From: Fallopia convolvulus
Lineage: Eukaryota; Streptophyta; Magnoliopsida; Caryophyllales; Polygonaceae
Direction: 5' to 3'
Assembly: GCA_964016875.1 (NCBI GenBank)
Contig: OZ024719.1
Span: 29,176,679 to 29,240,678, forward strand
DNA: 64,000 nt
The notes beneath the pieces were generated by a model. That model had not been told where the DNA came from. It was given only the letters and a program-made list of their open reading frames with translations, and did no database searches. Position numbers and translations under genes: made by a program. Position 1 is the first letter of the stretch. Each line of letters starts with the position of its first letter. Positions 21,902-33,242 of this stretch are shown one piece after another.

Positions 21902-23339
21902 TGTTGAAGGGTTTCTTGAACAAATAAATTTATATTCAAGACCCCGCTGAGTACAGCGAAGTCAGGTTCGTCCACGGGAATGATAATAGTGCTATAGATT
22001 AGTCGATAAACTAAGAAAAGCAAAGAAATAACGACGTCAAGACTGAACAAAAGTAGGTTGTGCACGACCTTAAGGGGGTCGATCCTGGGCACAGAAAAAC
22101 ACACGAACTCACACAAACACAACTAAAGGCTCGAGCACGACTTATGGGTCGAGATCGAAGCAAAGACACGAGTTTGAAATAAATATAAAGGACGAATTCT
22201 AAGGCTAGGGCTACCACAACAACAACCATACATGCTTCTAACAAGAATTCACAATTATCATGCAATCTAGATCATAGAAGAGTCAACTTTCGCAAACAAT
22301 TCAAGTTATTCAATCGACTTTCGCAAATTAAACAACTTTCTATCTATCCTTCAACCTAGGAATATCAACTTTCGCAAATAATCCTATTAGAACTAATCAA
22401 ACAATCAACCTTACACTTTCGCTTTTTGGGTTAATCGCAAGATATGCCTCAACTGTCGCAAAGAAATTTAGCACAAGATAGATAAATATGATCATCAAGC
22501 ATTCAAATTACGAACTCATGTTTTTAGACATGCATGATTTGTGTTGGGTTTTCACCCAACCCTAGAATCTAAGAAAACTACTCACTCATGGCAAAGGAAG
22601 ACAAGAAAAAGGAAGAAGAAGACATGATCAATCCAAGGAAAATTCAAACTAAACAAAGAAGAAATCTTACAAAAGTCTTAACCTTGTTCTCCAAATCTCC
22701 CTTCTAATCACCACAAAGCGGAACCTTTAAGCTAAAGGGTTTAACCTCCTTTTATAAAGAAAAAGGAGCCCTAAAACATCTAGCAAACAAGATAAAACAA
22801 TCTTCCTAAAATACAAAGATAGAATATCTCCTAAACATCTCGGAATAGGAAGAAAGTCGGCTCCTCGCACGACCCAAATGGGTCGTGCACGACCCTCATA
22901 GGGTCGGTCCGGAGAGGTTCACTTTCTGTTTGGGTCGAGCACGACCCTGATAGGTACTACAAACAGCCTTGAGTAAAACTTGCGTAGAGGATTCGTTACA
23001 ACTCCGTTTGAATTGATTCTTTTTCCTATGTTCTTGTAACGAAATTTTATATCTCTTTCTAAGCTCAAACTTGGTCTTCAATGACTTTACTTGAGCGCTT
23101 AATCTTCATCTTCTCTTCAATCTTGAGTGCTATCTTCTACCGGTTTTGCTCTTTTCCTCAAAAGTGCTCCAAATAGCTTCTTAAAACCTACAAAATACCA
23201 CCAAAGCTTATGTAGACTCCATATCTTAAGAAAATATGAAAACCTACACAAACGACTCAAAACAAAACACAGAACTAAAGAAAAAGACTCAAACACATTA
23301 AAAACACACCCTAAAACATGACTAAAAAGGTGGACATCA
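21902..23339 (-). repeat. 5' LTR of the pol-less Athila-like element
   Basis: 1,438 bp, longer than the left LTR by the 22,515-22,870 segment. That segment holds a minus-strand TATA-like TTTATAAAAGG near 22,750. Dyad cores occur at 22,059/22,080, 22,866, 22,884 and 22,905. Confidence 0.9.
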
Positions 23340-23344
23340 AAGAC

Positions 23345-23615
23345 ATATTATTATAATGGAGGAGAGGGAGAACAAGTCAAAAACTCTATCTCTTAAGGCG
23401 GGCCGATAATGCTCAAGGCCCAACAAGTGATTTCTTGTTCCTCAATCCACACGGAAATTCTACTTTCGACTAAGCAAAAATCTTCTATCATAACAATTAA
23501 CCGCCACATTTAATTTTATAATAAAATATATAATTAAAAACAAGAATTATAAATAAATTTACCTTTATGGAGGAAAATAGAGAAAATAATTATGACAATT
23601 AATTTTACCCGCTCA
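23345..23615 (-). repeat. 5' LTR of the gag-only element, second part
   Basis: Resumes right after the AAGAC duplication (23,340-23,344) with ATTATAATGGAGGAGAGGG and continues to the ACCCGCTCA end. It aligns with 12,950-13,222 of the left LTR. Confidence 0.85.
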
Positions 23616-24297
23616 GTTATATTTTAGAAAAAATAATATTTTAATCAACTTTATCCAATTTCAAAAGTGGACCAAAAAATCTTTATTGCTAATGAATATG
23701 ATTCATTTTAACCACGAGAGTTTCTCCTTGTCAAAAGAATTGTCATCACCTGAAACGAAACATATATATGTATTTGATATAGGAAATTTGTAACTAACCA
23801 ATGCGATTTTGGTGTAATTTGTAAATTAGGATTGTCAATATCATTTTTGAAAGAGGTGTCCATTCATATTTCACTGTTCCAAATAGCTAATGCTGCAAAC
23901 CACGAAATAAATTGGCTTGCACAAAAGCTAATGGTACCACTAATAGCTATCATCAATGGTTTGAATCATAATATGTCTTAGTGGCGACCAATTTATTAAA
24001 ATTGCTAATTTTATATGTTTTTCATGTTGGATTGTTTGCTTCACATTACACATCCAGTTGAAGATCTTATAGTGGCCATGCCCCCCTACCCATATCATGA
24101 GATCATAGACAAATCTTCCTTCTCCACCTCTAATTGTTTTTAAATAAAATTATATATATTGCAGTAATTGCACCAATTTGTTTAATAAAAAAAGGTACGT
24201 ATTTCGAGAAATCATTAATGCGAAATTGTCTTGCGGTACAAATGTGCAGAAAAAACAGGTGCACAATACATATAATTTTATTTAAAAATTATATGTA
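23616..24297. other. Stretch with no gene recognised
   Basis: AT-rich sequence right of the nested gag-only element. No ORF, terminal repeat or promoter that I can support. A 19-bp direct repeat (TTGTTTGGGATGAGGTGAT) at about 24,298-24,340 may mark the 5' end of the LINE. Confidence 0.5.
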
Positions 24298-24309
24298 TTG
24301 TTTGGGATG

Positions 24310-25448
24310 AGGTGATTGTTTGGGATGAGGTGATTCGAGCTGATGTTTGGGCAAGGAATCATTTCCTGTCTTAGTATCTTTTCATTCCTTCAGCTCTTGA
24401 CCTTATCATAAGAGATAATCTTATTGGATACTTTATCAGTTTTGATGAGGTTTCTAATTCAAAAAACAAAATAAAATTTTGTAGAGTCTTGATAAACACT
24501 AATGTTTCCGTCCCTCTTAAAGGTAGCCTGTAAGTTTTGGCTAATGATAACTTTGAGATCACTTTGAATGTTTGGAATGAGTCTGTTTTTCCTGGGTGTG
24601 GTTGTTGTGCGGAGCCTGATCATATCTTGGATGAGTGTCCCCTCAATAATATTCAACCATGAAAGCTTAAACTGATTGTGGCTGACAACTAAACTGATGC
24701 TAAACTTATTCAGCAAACTAGATTGAAGTTGCATGGCAACCTGGTGGGCCGTACTGTCACTTCTAAGGCTCCTGCTGGTATTACTTTCGTAAGATCCAAT
24801 GTTATGAATCCTCTGCAGCCTCTTAACATGGTTCCACCTGTCCTTGGAAACAATGCAGTGCAGCCTCCTTGGAGGGTATGATGCATTCCGGTCCCTTACC
24901 TCTTGAGTTCTTTGACTCCTGTCATGGCTTATGGCATGCTCTCTACAATGGATCCTACTGCTTTTCCTGATCCAATCATGGCCATGCAACCTAGAGAATA
25001 GATGGCTTATGCTTTATCTGCCATGAATATCCCTTGCCCCGAGACAATAATGATCCCTCCTTATGTTTGTGCCACTCCCCTTGGCCTTGTTGGTTTGGGG
25101 CTTGGCCATGGTGCACACCCTCTTATTCCTCAGTTGGCTTATATGGGGACGACTGGTATTAACATTGGGACTGAGTCTGCACATTCACAACTAAGAAGGC
25201 AATTGATTGATGTTCAGATTAAGGTTGTTGAAGAAAGTTATTTTGACTCTCCTAAGCGCAAAGAGGTTGAAGCAGTGAATGATAAAGTTGCAGGTACTTC
25301 AACCTCCTCAAAGAAGCCTAAATGGACCCTTGGTAGGAAGAACCACCTGTTAATGATTAGTGCTCCTCAAATTCTATGTTCTAGCCTATGTAAAATACAA
25401 TCTTATTTCATATTTTGTTATGCTTTCCCCACATTGTTTCATGTTTAA
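24310..25448 (+). pseudogene. LINE ORF1 (gag-like, zinc knuckle)
   Basis: In one frame with a few stops: IGYFISFDEVSNSKNKIKFCRVLI, where -FCRV- and a following LKGSL are typical of the plant gag-like ORF1, then FEITLNVWNES, then a perfect CX2CX4HX4C knuckle, CGCCAEPDHILDEC (about 24,600-24,641). The 25,002-25,448 part is rich in Pro, Gly and Met and ends in the basic SKKPKWTLGRKNHLL. The ancestral role would be RNA binding in the retrotransposition particle. Confidence 0.65.
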
Positions 25449-27008
25449 GTATGTGTGTGATCAGTTTGCTAAATCCATGGAAGTATCATGGTAATTTTCC
25501 CTAAGTTCTGTTGGTTTCTCTTGTTGGTTTTTGGAAGGTTTTTAACAACAGTAACCCTTGTTTAATAGACATCCTTAATGTATGCAGTTATGGAATATCT
25601 AATATAATGCTTTCTTATTATCTTGTGTGTTCAACTTATTACATGCATCTTATTTGTGCTCTTGTACAAATTTATATGAATTTACCTATAATCTACACAA
25701 GTCTGAATATTTTACTTGTCTTGAATTTCAAGAATGGATATAGCCTTCACTTTCTCAAGGTTTCTTCCTTTGGTAGCATGTGTTTGATGCTCTAGTTTGC
25801 TGCCCGTGTGATGCTTGTCTGAGTTTTCTGTTTAGCTGCTTCTGGTAGTTGTTCCTTCTCTTATCAGGTATGGTCTTTTTGTCTATCTCTACAAACCTTC
25901 CTACCCTGTTTCTTGGTCTTGTGCAAGAGTTCCTAAGTATGTGGAATTTGCTTTTCACATTTAAGGTTGAACTCTTCATCATTCTTTTGATCAAGAAAGG
26001 CATGAAACTTACCACTGAAACTTGCCCATTACAAATTTGGAGTTTCTTGAGTAAAGTTTGGTATCTTTACCATCTCTTTTGGTGTGAGGTGCTTTTCTTA
26101 ATAAATTTCTAGTATAATGCACAGTTTGATGATGAACTTGTTCGTAAGTTATTGTGTAATAAAATGGTTCTGAAAAACTGTAAGGCAGCATATATGCTAT
26201 CTTGGATCTTTCTAGCTCTTACTTCAGGTCAAAGGCTCCTTTGTTTGCCCTCTTTTGAGTTGGTAGACTTATTTGAGATATTAATAGTCCAAATGGGTTG
26301 GAATATACAAACACTTCATGATGAACAATTAGGTGCTACAATTTTGGTTATATTTGTTTTGAAAGTGTTGATGCTTTGCCTAAATGCTCAAGTGATAATT
26401 CTCTCCACTTCTATTTCCTTACTAAATCCTCTTGTGCTTAACCACGGGTTAATCTGCATCCATGGTTCTTTACACACTACTAGTCTTTTCATAGATTGAT
26501 TCTATAAGGTTTGGTATGCACTTGAACAACAAATGGTAATCTACAATTTTAGACTTTTAGTTTTATTTTTACTGCCCAAAACAATATACCTAAATCCAAT
26601 ATATTGGTTAAGTGCTCAACTTACTACAAGTTTCTTTCATGGACTTTTGCTGGTGCTTTTCTCAAGTTATGGGGTTGCTTGCTGCTTGCACGACAGTCTC
26701 TTAATGCCTTGAGGCGCCAGTGGCATTGCTATGTTGTTAAGACTCGTTGTGTGTGCAATTTAATTCTTTTCTTCTTAATTATGTTTTAATTGGTTTGTGT
26801 ATTTTTTGATTGGTTCTGTTTTTATTGTAAAGACTCTTCTTTGTACAATCCTTTTAATCAGGATTTAGTTTCGATCCTTATAAAAATTGTGCATATGAAT
26901 ATTTATTACTTTTCGGCTTGCTTATTTTCTTCCTTTGTATTCCAAAGGAGAATGTTACAAGGTTGGTTTGAATGGTTATATGAACATCATCTCTCACAAG
27001 GTTTTGTA
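25449..27008 (+). other. Long spacer between LINE ORF1 and ORF2
   Basis: About 1.5 kb of T-rich sequence without a recognisable domain. The ORFs seen here (60-115 codons) are hydrophobic translations of T-rich DNA. ORF1 and ORF2 of plant LINEs are normally close, so this may be an undetected insertion or a very decayed ORF1 end. Confidence 0.4.
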
Positions 27009-28290
27009 TGAGTATCGCCTATTGGAATGTAAGAGGTGTGCGAAGAAATTGGATTTATTAGAAAATTAAACAAGTTGAACTTTCTTTGTCTAGCTGAAAC
27101 TAAGACTGAACTAGAACCTTCTTTAGGTATGATAAGAAAATGTGGCTTTCAAGATAGAATTTGTTGTCCAAGAATAGGTACAAAGGGTGACCTTTGGTTA
27201 CTTATTTGCCAAATTCGTTCAACAACCCATGTCAACTTTTTCTAAAACAAACTAATGTTATCATTCTAAAATATGCCAAAAATAACCTTGTTTTTTTAAA
27301 TTATCTTTATTTATGCACCATCTCAGGAAGAATTTAAGAATTGCTTTTGGAATTCTTTGTCTCAAATTATAGAAAGTTCCAATTTGCCTTTTATTTCAGT
27401 CGGTGATTTAAATGAAATTTGTCAAAATTCAGAGAAATTGGGTGGCTCTGTGCCATCACAACCTACATTTATAAGACTTGTAATTTAGAAACTTAATTTG
27501 ATTTATGTGAATTTTTTGCTCGGGTTTCCCGTTTAATTGGCGTAAAAGCTCAAGCGCTTCGGTGAATACCTTTGAAAAACTTGATAGGATCCTTATTCAT
27601 CAATCTTTACTGCAAACTTTTCCGAACCTAAATGCGAAACACCATCCCTTCACAACTTCGGAACATTGTCTTATAACTTTTAGTCTTTCTAAGGAGAGAT
27701 CGTTTCGTAAATTAGAGTTTAGATTTGAAAATGCTTGGATTCAAAACCTTTATTATGAAAAGTTCGTTAAAAAAGTTTGGCATTACAATCTTGATGGTTC
27801 TGCCATGTTTCGGGTCTTCATGAAACTACAACTCTTAAAAAAATATCCTAAGGTGTGGGCTAAACATCATATGAATAATAATTATGAGCAACTGAAAATA
27901 TCGGAACGACAGTTACAATCGTTACATGATGATCTTTTATTTGATCCATCAAATACCGTCATCCTAGAGAAATTACAAAGACACTTGAATAAATATAATA
28001 TGCTTCTACAATTTCAACATGATTTTTGGAAACAAAGAGCGAAAGTTAAACACATACAAAACGTACATAAAATTTGATCTTCCAAGCAACGTATTTCAAG
28101 CTTCGAAACAAATTCTGGAATGATTCGTTATGATCATGAGTTGATTTCAAATCAAATTTTTGAAGAAATGAAATCCCGGTTTCATAAAAATCCCACATGG
28201 GAAATAAGAGCACAGGATTTGGATTGTATTCCGAAACTAGTAACTGATCGTGAAAATCTAGCACTTTGTAAATCCCCGAACTAATCAGAA
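27009..28290 (+). pseudogene. LINE ORF2 endonuclease and linker
   Basis: Starts with MSIAYWNVRG, the conserved start of the APE-type endonuclease. It continues in changing frames with FLCLAETK (E of the active site), SVGDLNEICQNSEK (the GDxNE motif, about 27,398-27,440) and TSEHCLITFSL (SDH-like motif, His present, about 27,646-27,680). NTFEKLDRIL matches the region before it. The linker to RT is in 27,562-28,077 (FRFENAWI-, DFWKQRAKVK). The ancestral enzyme nicks target DNA to prime reverse transcription. Too many stops for function. Confidence 0.8.
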
Positions 28291-29930
28291 ATTAAAAACG
28301 CAATTTTTGATATGCTTGCGAATAAATCTCTGGGATCTGATGGTTATACAGCTGAGTTTTTTCAACATTATTGGTCCACCGTTGGATGCTTTGTCATTTT
28401 TAGCGGTTAATGCTTTCTTTCACTCAGGACATATGTTATGATCTATCTATTAACAAAACTTTTATTACTTTAATTCCGAAAGTTATAGATCTGTAGAAAA
28501 TTGGCCATTTTTTGTCAATAAGTCTTTGTAATACATTCTGTAAAGTAAGAACAAAAATTCTTTCAAGTCGAATTTCTTATATTTTGAAAAGAATCATTCG
28601 TCCTTTGCAGGGAGCTTTTGTTAAAAGAACATTAATTCAGGATAATATCCTTATAGCACACGAAATTTTTCATTCTTTCCATAAAAATAAATCTAAAACT
28701 AAAGCATGGATGGCCGTAAAAATAGACATGGAAAAAGCTTATGATAAACTTGATTGGGGTTTATTAGACAAATTCTTACTAAATTTTGTTTTAATACTCA
28801 TTGGGTTAATTTAGTTATGAATTGTATATCTACTTCATCCTCTTCGGTTCTTGTAAATAATGATCCGGGTCTTGAATTCTCGCCTTCTTGTGGAATCTGA
28901 TAGGGAGATCCTTTGTCTCCTTTTATTTTTGTAATTGCGATGGAATATCTTGCGAGATCGTTACATAATGAGTCCTTACAACCAAATCTTCATGTAGGTA
29001 TTCAGCTAGTTAATAATGGGACTCATATCCCTTTCCTTAGTTTTGCGGATGATACTATAATATTTGCAAATGCTTCTCAAGGTAATATGATTTTTATTAA
29101 AGATTTCCGAACTTCTTTCTCTCGCGTTTCGGGTCTTTCTATTAACTATCATAAAAGTTCTTTCCAAACTTCTGTAAATATTTCCAGACCAACTACTAGC
29201 TCTCTAGCAAGTATTCTCAATATCCACGTTACTTCTTTTATGGAGAAATATCTGGGCATTCGAATCCTTAAATGTAGAGTCCAAAATTCGACGTTCTCAT
29301 AAACAACAACAAAATTGAAATCTCAATTATCAAAATGGAAAGCAAATTCGATCTCTCAAGCTTGCTAGTCGGTGTTAATTCAGTCAAATTTGTTAGGACA
29401 GGTCAGTTATTTAATGCAAAGTTTCATGCTTCCGAAAGGACTGTGGGATGAGATTGACAAGATTAATAAGTCGTTTTTTTAATAGATTTACTCCTAATCA
29501 TCATCCTCTTTGTAGATGGGATAAGATTTGTACTCCAAAAGAAAACGGGGGTGTAGGCCTTCGTACGGCTCAAAATATGAATATTTCGCTCTAAATGAAG
29601 TTGCTTTGGAAGATTATAACGGAACCGAACAATACTTGGGTTCAGATAATCAAAGACAAATACTTAGGTACAGAGGATTTATTTCAATTCCAGAAGAAAT
29701 CTAGCTCTTGGCAATTTGTTCGTTTACTAAACATTAGAGATATTTTCTCTAAATGTACTAAGTGAATTGTCGAAAATGGTCATTCTATAAACTTTTGGTC
29801 GGGCAGATGAATTGGAGATCTAAATCTCCTTTGCTATTTTGATAACCAAAATCCAGCTTAAAAAGTTGATATGTTCATTACTCCATTGATAACTTGGGAT
29901 TTGCATGCCCTTTCAAATTTATTGCCATTG
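28290..29930 (+). pseudogene. LINE ORF2 reverse transcriptase
   Basis: Conserved blocks in order: SPNSEIK-AIFDMLANKSLGSDGYTAEFF with a stop in it, PLQGAFVKRTLIQDNILIAHE (28,595-28,660), motif A as KIDMEKAYDKLDW (about 28,722-28,760), GDPLSPFIFVIAMEYLARSL (28,907-28,965) and the catalytic FADDTIIFA (about 29,042-29,068). Thumb-region blocks MQSFMLPKGLWDEIDKINKSF and WDKICTPKENGG-GLRTAQNMN follow to about 29,600. FADD is the usual plant LINE form of YADD. Frameshifts near 28,810 and 29,300. Confidence 0.85.
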
Positions 29931-29934
29931 AAAA

Positions 29935-30245
29935 CTTTGGTTGCCTTCTTTTGATGGATGTTTCGCGGTCCAGTCGGCTTTGACGTTAATAAATGAAAAC
30001 AAAAATATTGATTTGTTAGGTTTCTCTTGGATTTGGAAAATCAAAGTGCCTCCTAAAATGCAAAACTTTATATGGGAAGCTTGTTTAGATTGCCTTCCAA
30101 CTACTGATACATTAAATCGATTTGATAATTGTGTTCCTAATTGTTGCTCTCTTTGTGACCTTGAAAATGAAAACTTAAATCATCTATTTTTTCATTGTGC
30201 ATTTACAAAGAAAATGATTGCAGATCTAGAACAAAAATTATGATG
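29935..30245 (+). pseudogene. LINE Cys/His (zf-RVT) domain
   Basis: A 100-codon frame encodes FSWIWKIKVPPKMQNFIWEACLDCLPTTDTL, then CSLCDLENENLNHLFFHC, the C-x2-C...H-x4-C knuckle that follows RT in plant LINEs. The domain is complete, and its frame is open between flanking damaged regions. Confidence 0.85.
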
Positions 30246-30459
30246 CTCTTTTGAGCTCGCTTCCTCGGGGAATTTTAATGATAACTTAGTTTCAACCCTA
30301 AATCTAAATAAAAATAGAGAAATTCTCTGTTTCTTATGGTGGCTCATCTAGAGTCACATAAATTCACTTATTTTTAACCATTCTAGAATCATCCCAAATC
30401 TCTTGCCATGGGGCTTGGTTTTTCCTCTGTTTCTGCAATTGGAATCTGCAAATGCAAAA

Positions 30460-30960
30460 CCAAGTTAACAGTGTGTCAATAAACCTAAAAGGAAAAATGG
30501 TGTTTCTTGGATAAAACCGCCTCCTTTATGGGTAAAACTTAGTTTTGATGCATTTCAACAGAAAAATTCTGCAACGTTTGCAAGCTTTATTCTTAGAAAT
30601 CATGAACGGTCAATTCGTGGATAGGATAGAATCCCTTTATAATCAATGACAGTCCTAAAAGAAGAGGCGCTTGCACTTCTAGAAGGTTTGAGTTTTGGAA
30701 AAACTTCACCTATCTCTAAATTAACCATTCAAAGAGATAATTTGCTTCTTATAAATTCTTTAAAAATCATTTGGAAAGTGTCATGGGAAATATATTCAAT
30801 TAACCAAAATATTCGTAATTTGGTGTCGGGTTTTCTTGAGGTGGTTTTTTTCATTGTTTTAGGGAGACTAATTTAGCCGCTAACTTCTTAGATAGAAGGC
30901 ATGTCAATATTCCTCATCTTCGTCTTGCCATTGCTTCCTCGTGCCAAATTTTGTGCTCTG
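30460..30960 (+). pseudogene. LINE RNase H domain
   Basis: After a decayed GVSWIKPPPLWVKLSFDA start (about 30,505-30,555), the frame 30,646-30,876 contains EEALALLEGLSFGKT and LTIQRDNLLLINSL, the E and D motifs of the RNase H1-like domain at the end of some plant L1-type LINEs. The final block (PHLRLAIAS) is further degraded. It lies about 200 bp before the A-run. Confidence 0.7.
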
Positions 30961-31644
30961 AAGAGGTTTCATTAGAAAGTTTAAGACTATTGTTTCGTCT
31001 TCAACCTTTAGCTTTTCATTTTTTCAAGCTCATCCGCAGTGATAATTTGGGTTGGCCTTGTAATTTAGGAAGAATCCTAATGTTTGCCTTCTAATGAGCT
31101 AGTAGCTCATTTTCAAAAAAAAATACATATTTGGGAATTTTTGGATGGTACCCTTGGGTTTTTGATTTTTCCGAGTTGTCCGAAAAATACCATTGAACTC
31201 TTGACTTAGTTCGGGCTGTACCCTTAATTAGTATTTTACGTTAAATTTTCCGTTTGTTACCTCTCTCCCACCCATCTTCTCTAACCTCTGCAAATCTAGA
31301 TTTCGGTCCCTCTGCAAATCAAGAACTCTAGATTTTAATTTCATCTTCTTTAAGTCGACGCTCAAGCGCATGGATGCGGTGGCGATTTCAACTTCGATCT
31401 TGAGGCGAATCCCCCGCCTTTGAAGAGATCAGCACGTCATGGACCATGTTCCAACTTCTCCTTGCTCAACTGGAACCCACCTATCTAGATCTGACATTAG
31501 CGACTCTAGCCTCGACGGCAGTATTTCCAGATCTTAATTAATCTTTTGTCTTTCTCTTGTGATAACCATGGATGATTAATTATACTCGTATATGCAAAAG
31601 GGTTAGTGGTACACCCTTGGAAAAGGCAAAATAGCTAGTAGGAC

Positions 31645-32271
31645 CAGTGGCGTAGCCTGAAATATATCCCAGTGGGGGCTAAATTCCTATTTACAAAAGA
31701 AAAAATTTGTATTTTTTACATAGAAAATTTTTGTATTTTTCATAAAATTCTGCATAAAAATTATTTTTTATATATATGAGAACTTTTTTTCATAAAAAGA
31801 AATTAATTTGTTTTTTCTACTCAAATAATTTAGTTTTTTTATATTTTCAAAAAAAAAAAAAGTTTGCCAAATTGGAAGTTGGGAGGCATTTGGTTGTATT
31901 TAACAATATATATAGTGCATGTTTAATTACTGATCTGTGTAATACTACTCCCTCCGTTTCTTTTAGCGAACTACATGATTATTAAGGAATGAGTTTTTTT
32001 TACCCAAATTACTCCTACATTTGGAAAAATGTGTACTCTTAACCCCTCATAGGAAATTATTTAGAATAATTATTACTCCTATAAAGTAGAGATAAATTTG
32101 AAAAAAGGTGGGAAAAATATTAAAAGACATGTTTTATAAATAATGAAAAATAGACTAAAATGACATGTTTTATGAAACGGAGGGAGTAATACTTTATGCA
32201 CTAATAATATTTTTTTTTAAATTCCAGTGAGGGCTGTAGCCCCCACTAGGCACCACCTCCCTCCGCCCCTG
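31645..32271. mobile_element. hAT-like non-autonomous element
   Basis: 627 bp inside the MULE. The left end CAGTGGCGTAG and the inverted right end CAGGGGCGGAG are of the CAGNGGCGNAG type seen in many hAT elements. Subterminal AGTGGGGGCT repeats are also inverted. The 8-bp flank is AGTAGGAC (31,637-31,644) against AGTGGGAC (32,272-32,279), seven of eight identical. No coding capacity. Confidence 0.75.
31949..32186. mobile_element. Stowaway MITE
   Basis: 238 bp with perfect ends CTCCCTCCGTTTC and GAAACGGAGGGAG between TA dinucleotides, nested in the hAT-like element. The ends are those of the Tc1/mariner-related Stowaway MITEs of plants. Internal inverted homology (ACATG) also fits a foldback MITE. 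Confidence 0.92.
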
Positions 32272-33242
32272 AGTGGGACCCTTAATTGTGTGGAATAAAT
32301 TGGATCACTCCATTAATAACATCCTTCGTGATGAATAAGGGCTATTTTCAAGATTGACCATTTTGGGGACAAGTTTCGCTTGCCCGCAATCAAGACAATT
32401 TTGAGGACTTTGACGTGTTCAATTGTATTAGAGGAATAGAACTAGACGCATGTCGGCAATCAAGTTATGCATGTCCCAAAATTTGAATTTGCAGAGGTTA
32501 GAGAAGATGGGTGGGAGAGAGATAACAAATGGAAGATTTAACATAAAATACTAATTAAGGGTATAGCCCGAACTAAGTCAAGAGTTCTGGAGCATTTTTC
32601 GGAATACTTTTTTTTCAAGGTACCACTCGGAAAAACCAAAACTCAAGGTGACCATCCGGAATTTCCCTACATATTTATATTTCGAAAAGTTCGCATTTAC
32701 AAGCATACACTCTTTTGCTGATCCAAATTGTCGTAGAGACGGACCATAGAGCATCTCCAAAAAATTCTCTATTCTCTATATACTATTACTAAACTCGAAT
32801 CCCTCAATCCTATTTGTCAATCTCTTAACTATGCCACATAAGCTTCTTAATTTTTCAATTTACTCCTTTACCTTTCATAATTTTTAGTATTTACAATTCT
32901 TAAAATTGTATAATATAATAATATTGCTAATGTTATTTATAATTACACATAATATGTTACTAGGTGATGTTTAATTCCTTACACACTAAATTAGTACATG
33001 ATATCTCTATAATTATCTTTATGAACAAATTTGAGAAACTTTAATATTATACAAATATATTAGTATGCGAGATATATGTACGTAATTTTTCTATGGTAAA
33101 TATGAAACTATGAATAGGTGAGATCTTTATGATTTTATTTTTATGGATATATATTTTAATAGGTTTTTGCTATTCGTCGCCCCTTATGTGTGAGGTGTCA
33201 CTTTTATAATATTAAAGTATATGTATAATCTATATATGTAAA

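Larger units (their letters stand above)
16041..23339 (-). mobile_element. Pol-less Athila-like LTR retrotransposon
   Basis: 7.3 kb flanked by AAGAC at 16,036-16,040 and 23,340-23,344. On the minus strand the LTR begins TGATGTC and ends CCTTCAACA. A tRNA-Asp-type primer site, gag, protease, a 2.2-kb non-coding stretch and a polypurine tract follow. No RT, RNase H or integrase is present. Gag is very similar to that of the element starting at 59,910 (shared MHPE-RVPE and PRSITTWKALHD), so autonomous relatives may supply the missing enzymes. The coding frame is interrupted by stops but I saw no frameshift. Confidence 0.9.
12788..23615 (-). mobile_element. Gag-only Tat-like LTR element, interrupted by an Athila-like element
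   Basis: Two related LTRs (12,788-13,222, and 15,799-16,040 resumed at 23,345-23,615) enclose about 2.6 kb of minus-strand coding remnants: gag with a coiled-coil, and a protease tail. RT, RNase H and integrase are absent. The right LTR, 5' on the minus strand, is split by the 7.3-kb element at 16,041-23,339. The gag and the primer site resemble Tat-lineage elements. I could not identify a convincing target duplication (right flank GTTAT; left flank uncertain). Confidence 0.75.
24300..31123 (+). mobile_element. Decayed LINE (L1 type with terminal RNase H)
   Basis: A non-LTR retrotransposon on the plus strand with the expected order: ORF1 with a CCHC knuckle, endonuclease, reverse transcriptase, a Cys/His domain and RNase H, ending in a short A-run at about 31,115-31,123. 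It has no LTRs. Stops and frameshifts occur throughout. The tail is followed directly by the TACATATTT duplication of a Mutator-like element, so the original target duplication of the LINE cannot be recovered at that end. The 5' boundary is approximate. Confidence 0.85.
31133..32667. mobile_element. Non-autonomous Mutator-like element (MULE) in the LINE tail
   Basis: 1,535 bp with terminal inverted repeats of about 190 bp. The left end reads GGGAATTTTTGGATGGTACC and the right end, reversed, GGGAAATTCCGGATGGTCACC. Both arms continue through CTCTTGACTTAGTTCGGGCT to CACCCATCTTCTCTAACCTC. A perfect 9-bp duplication TACATATTT stands at 31,124-31,132 and 32,668-32,676, diagnostic of Mutator-type insertion. 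No transposase. The interior between the left arm and 31,640 has GC-richer sequence (GATGCGGTGGCG and TCTCCTTGCTCAACTGG) that could be a captured gene piece. Confidence 0.92.
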
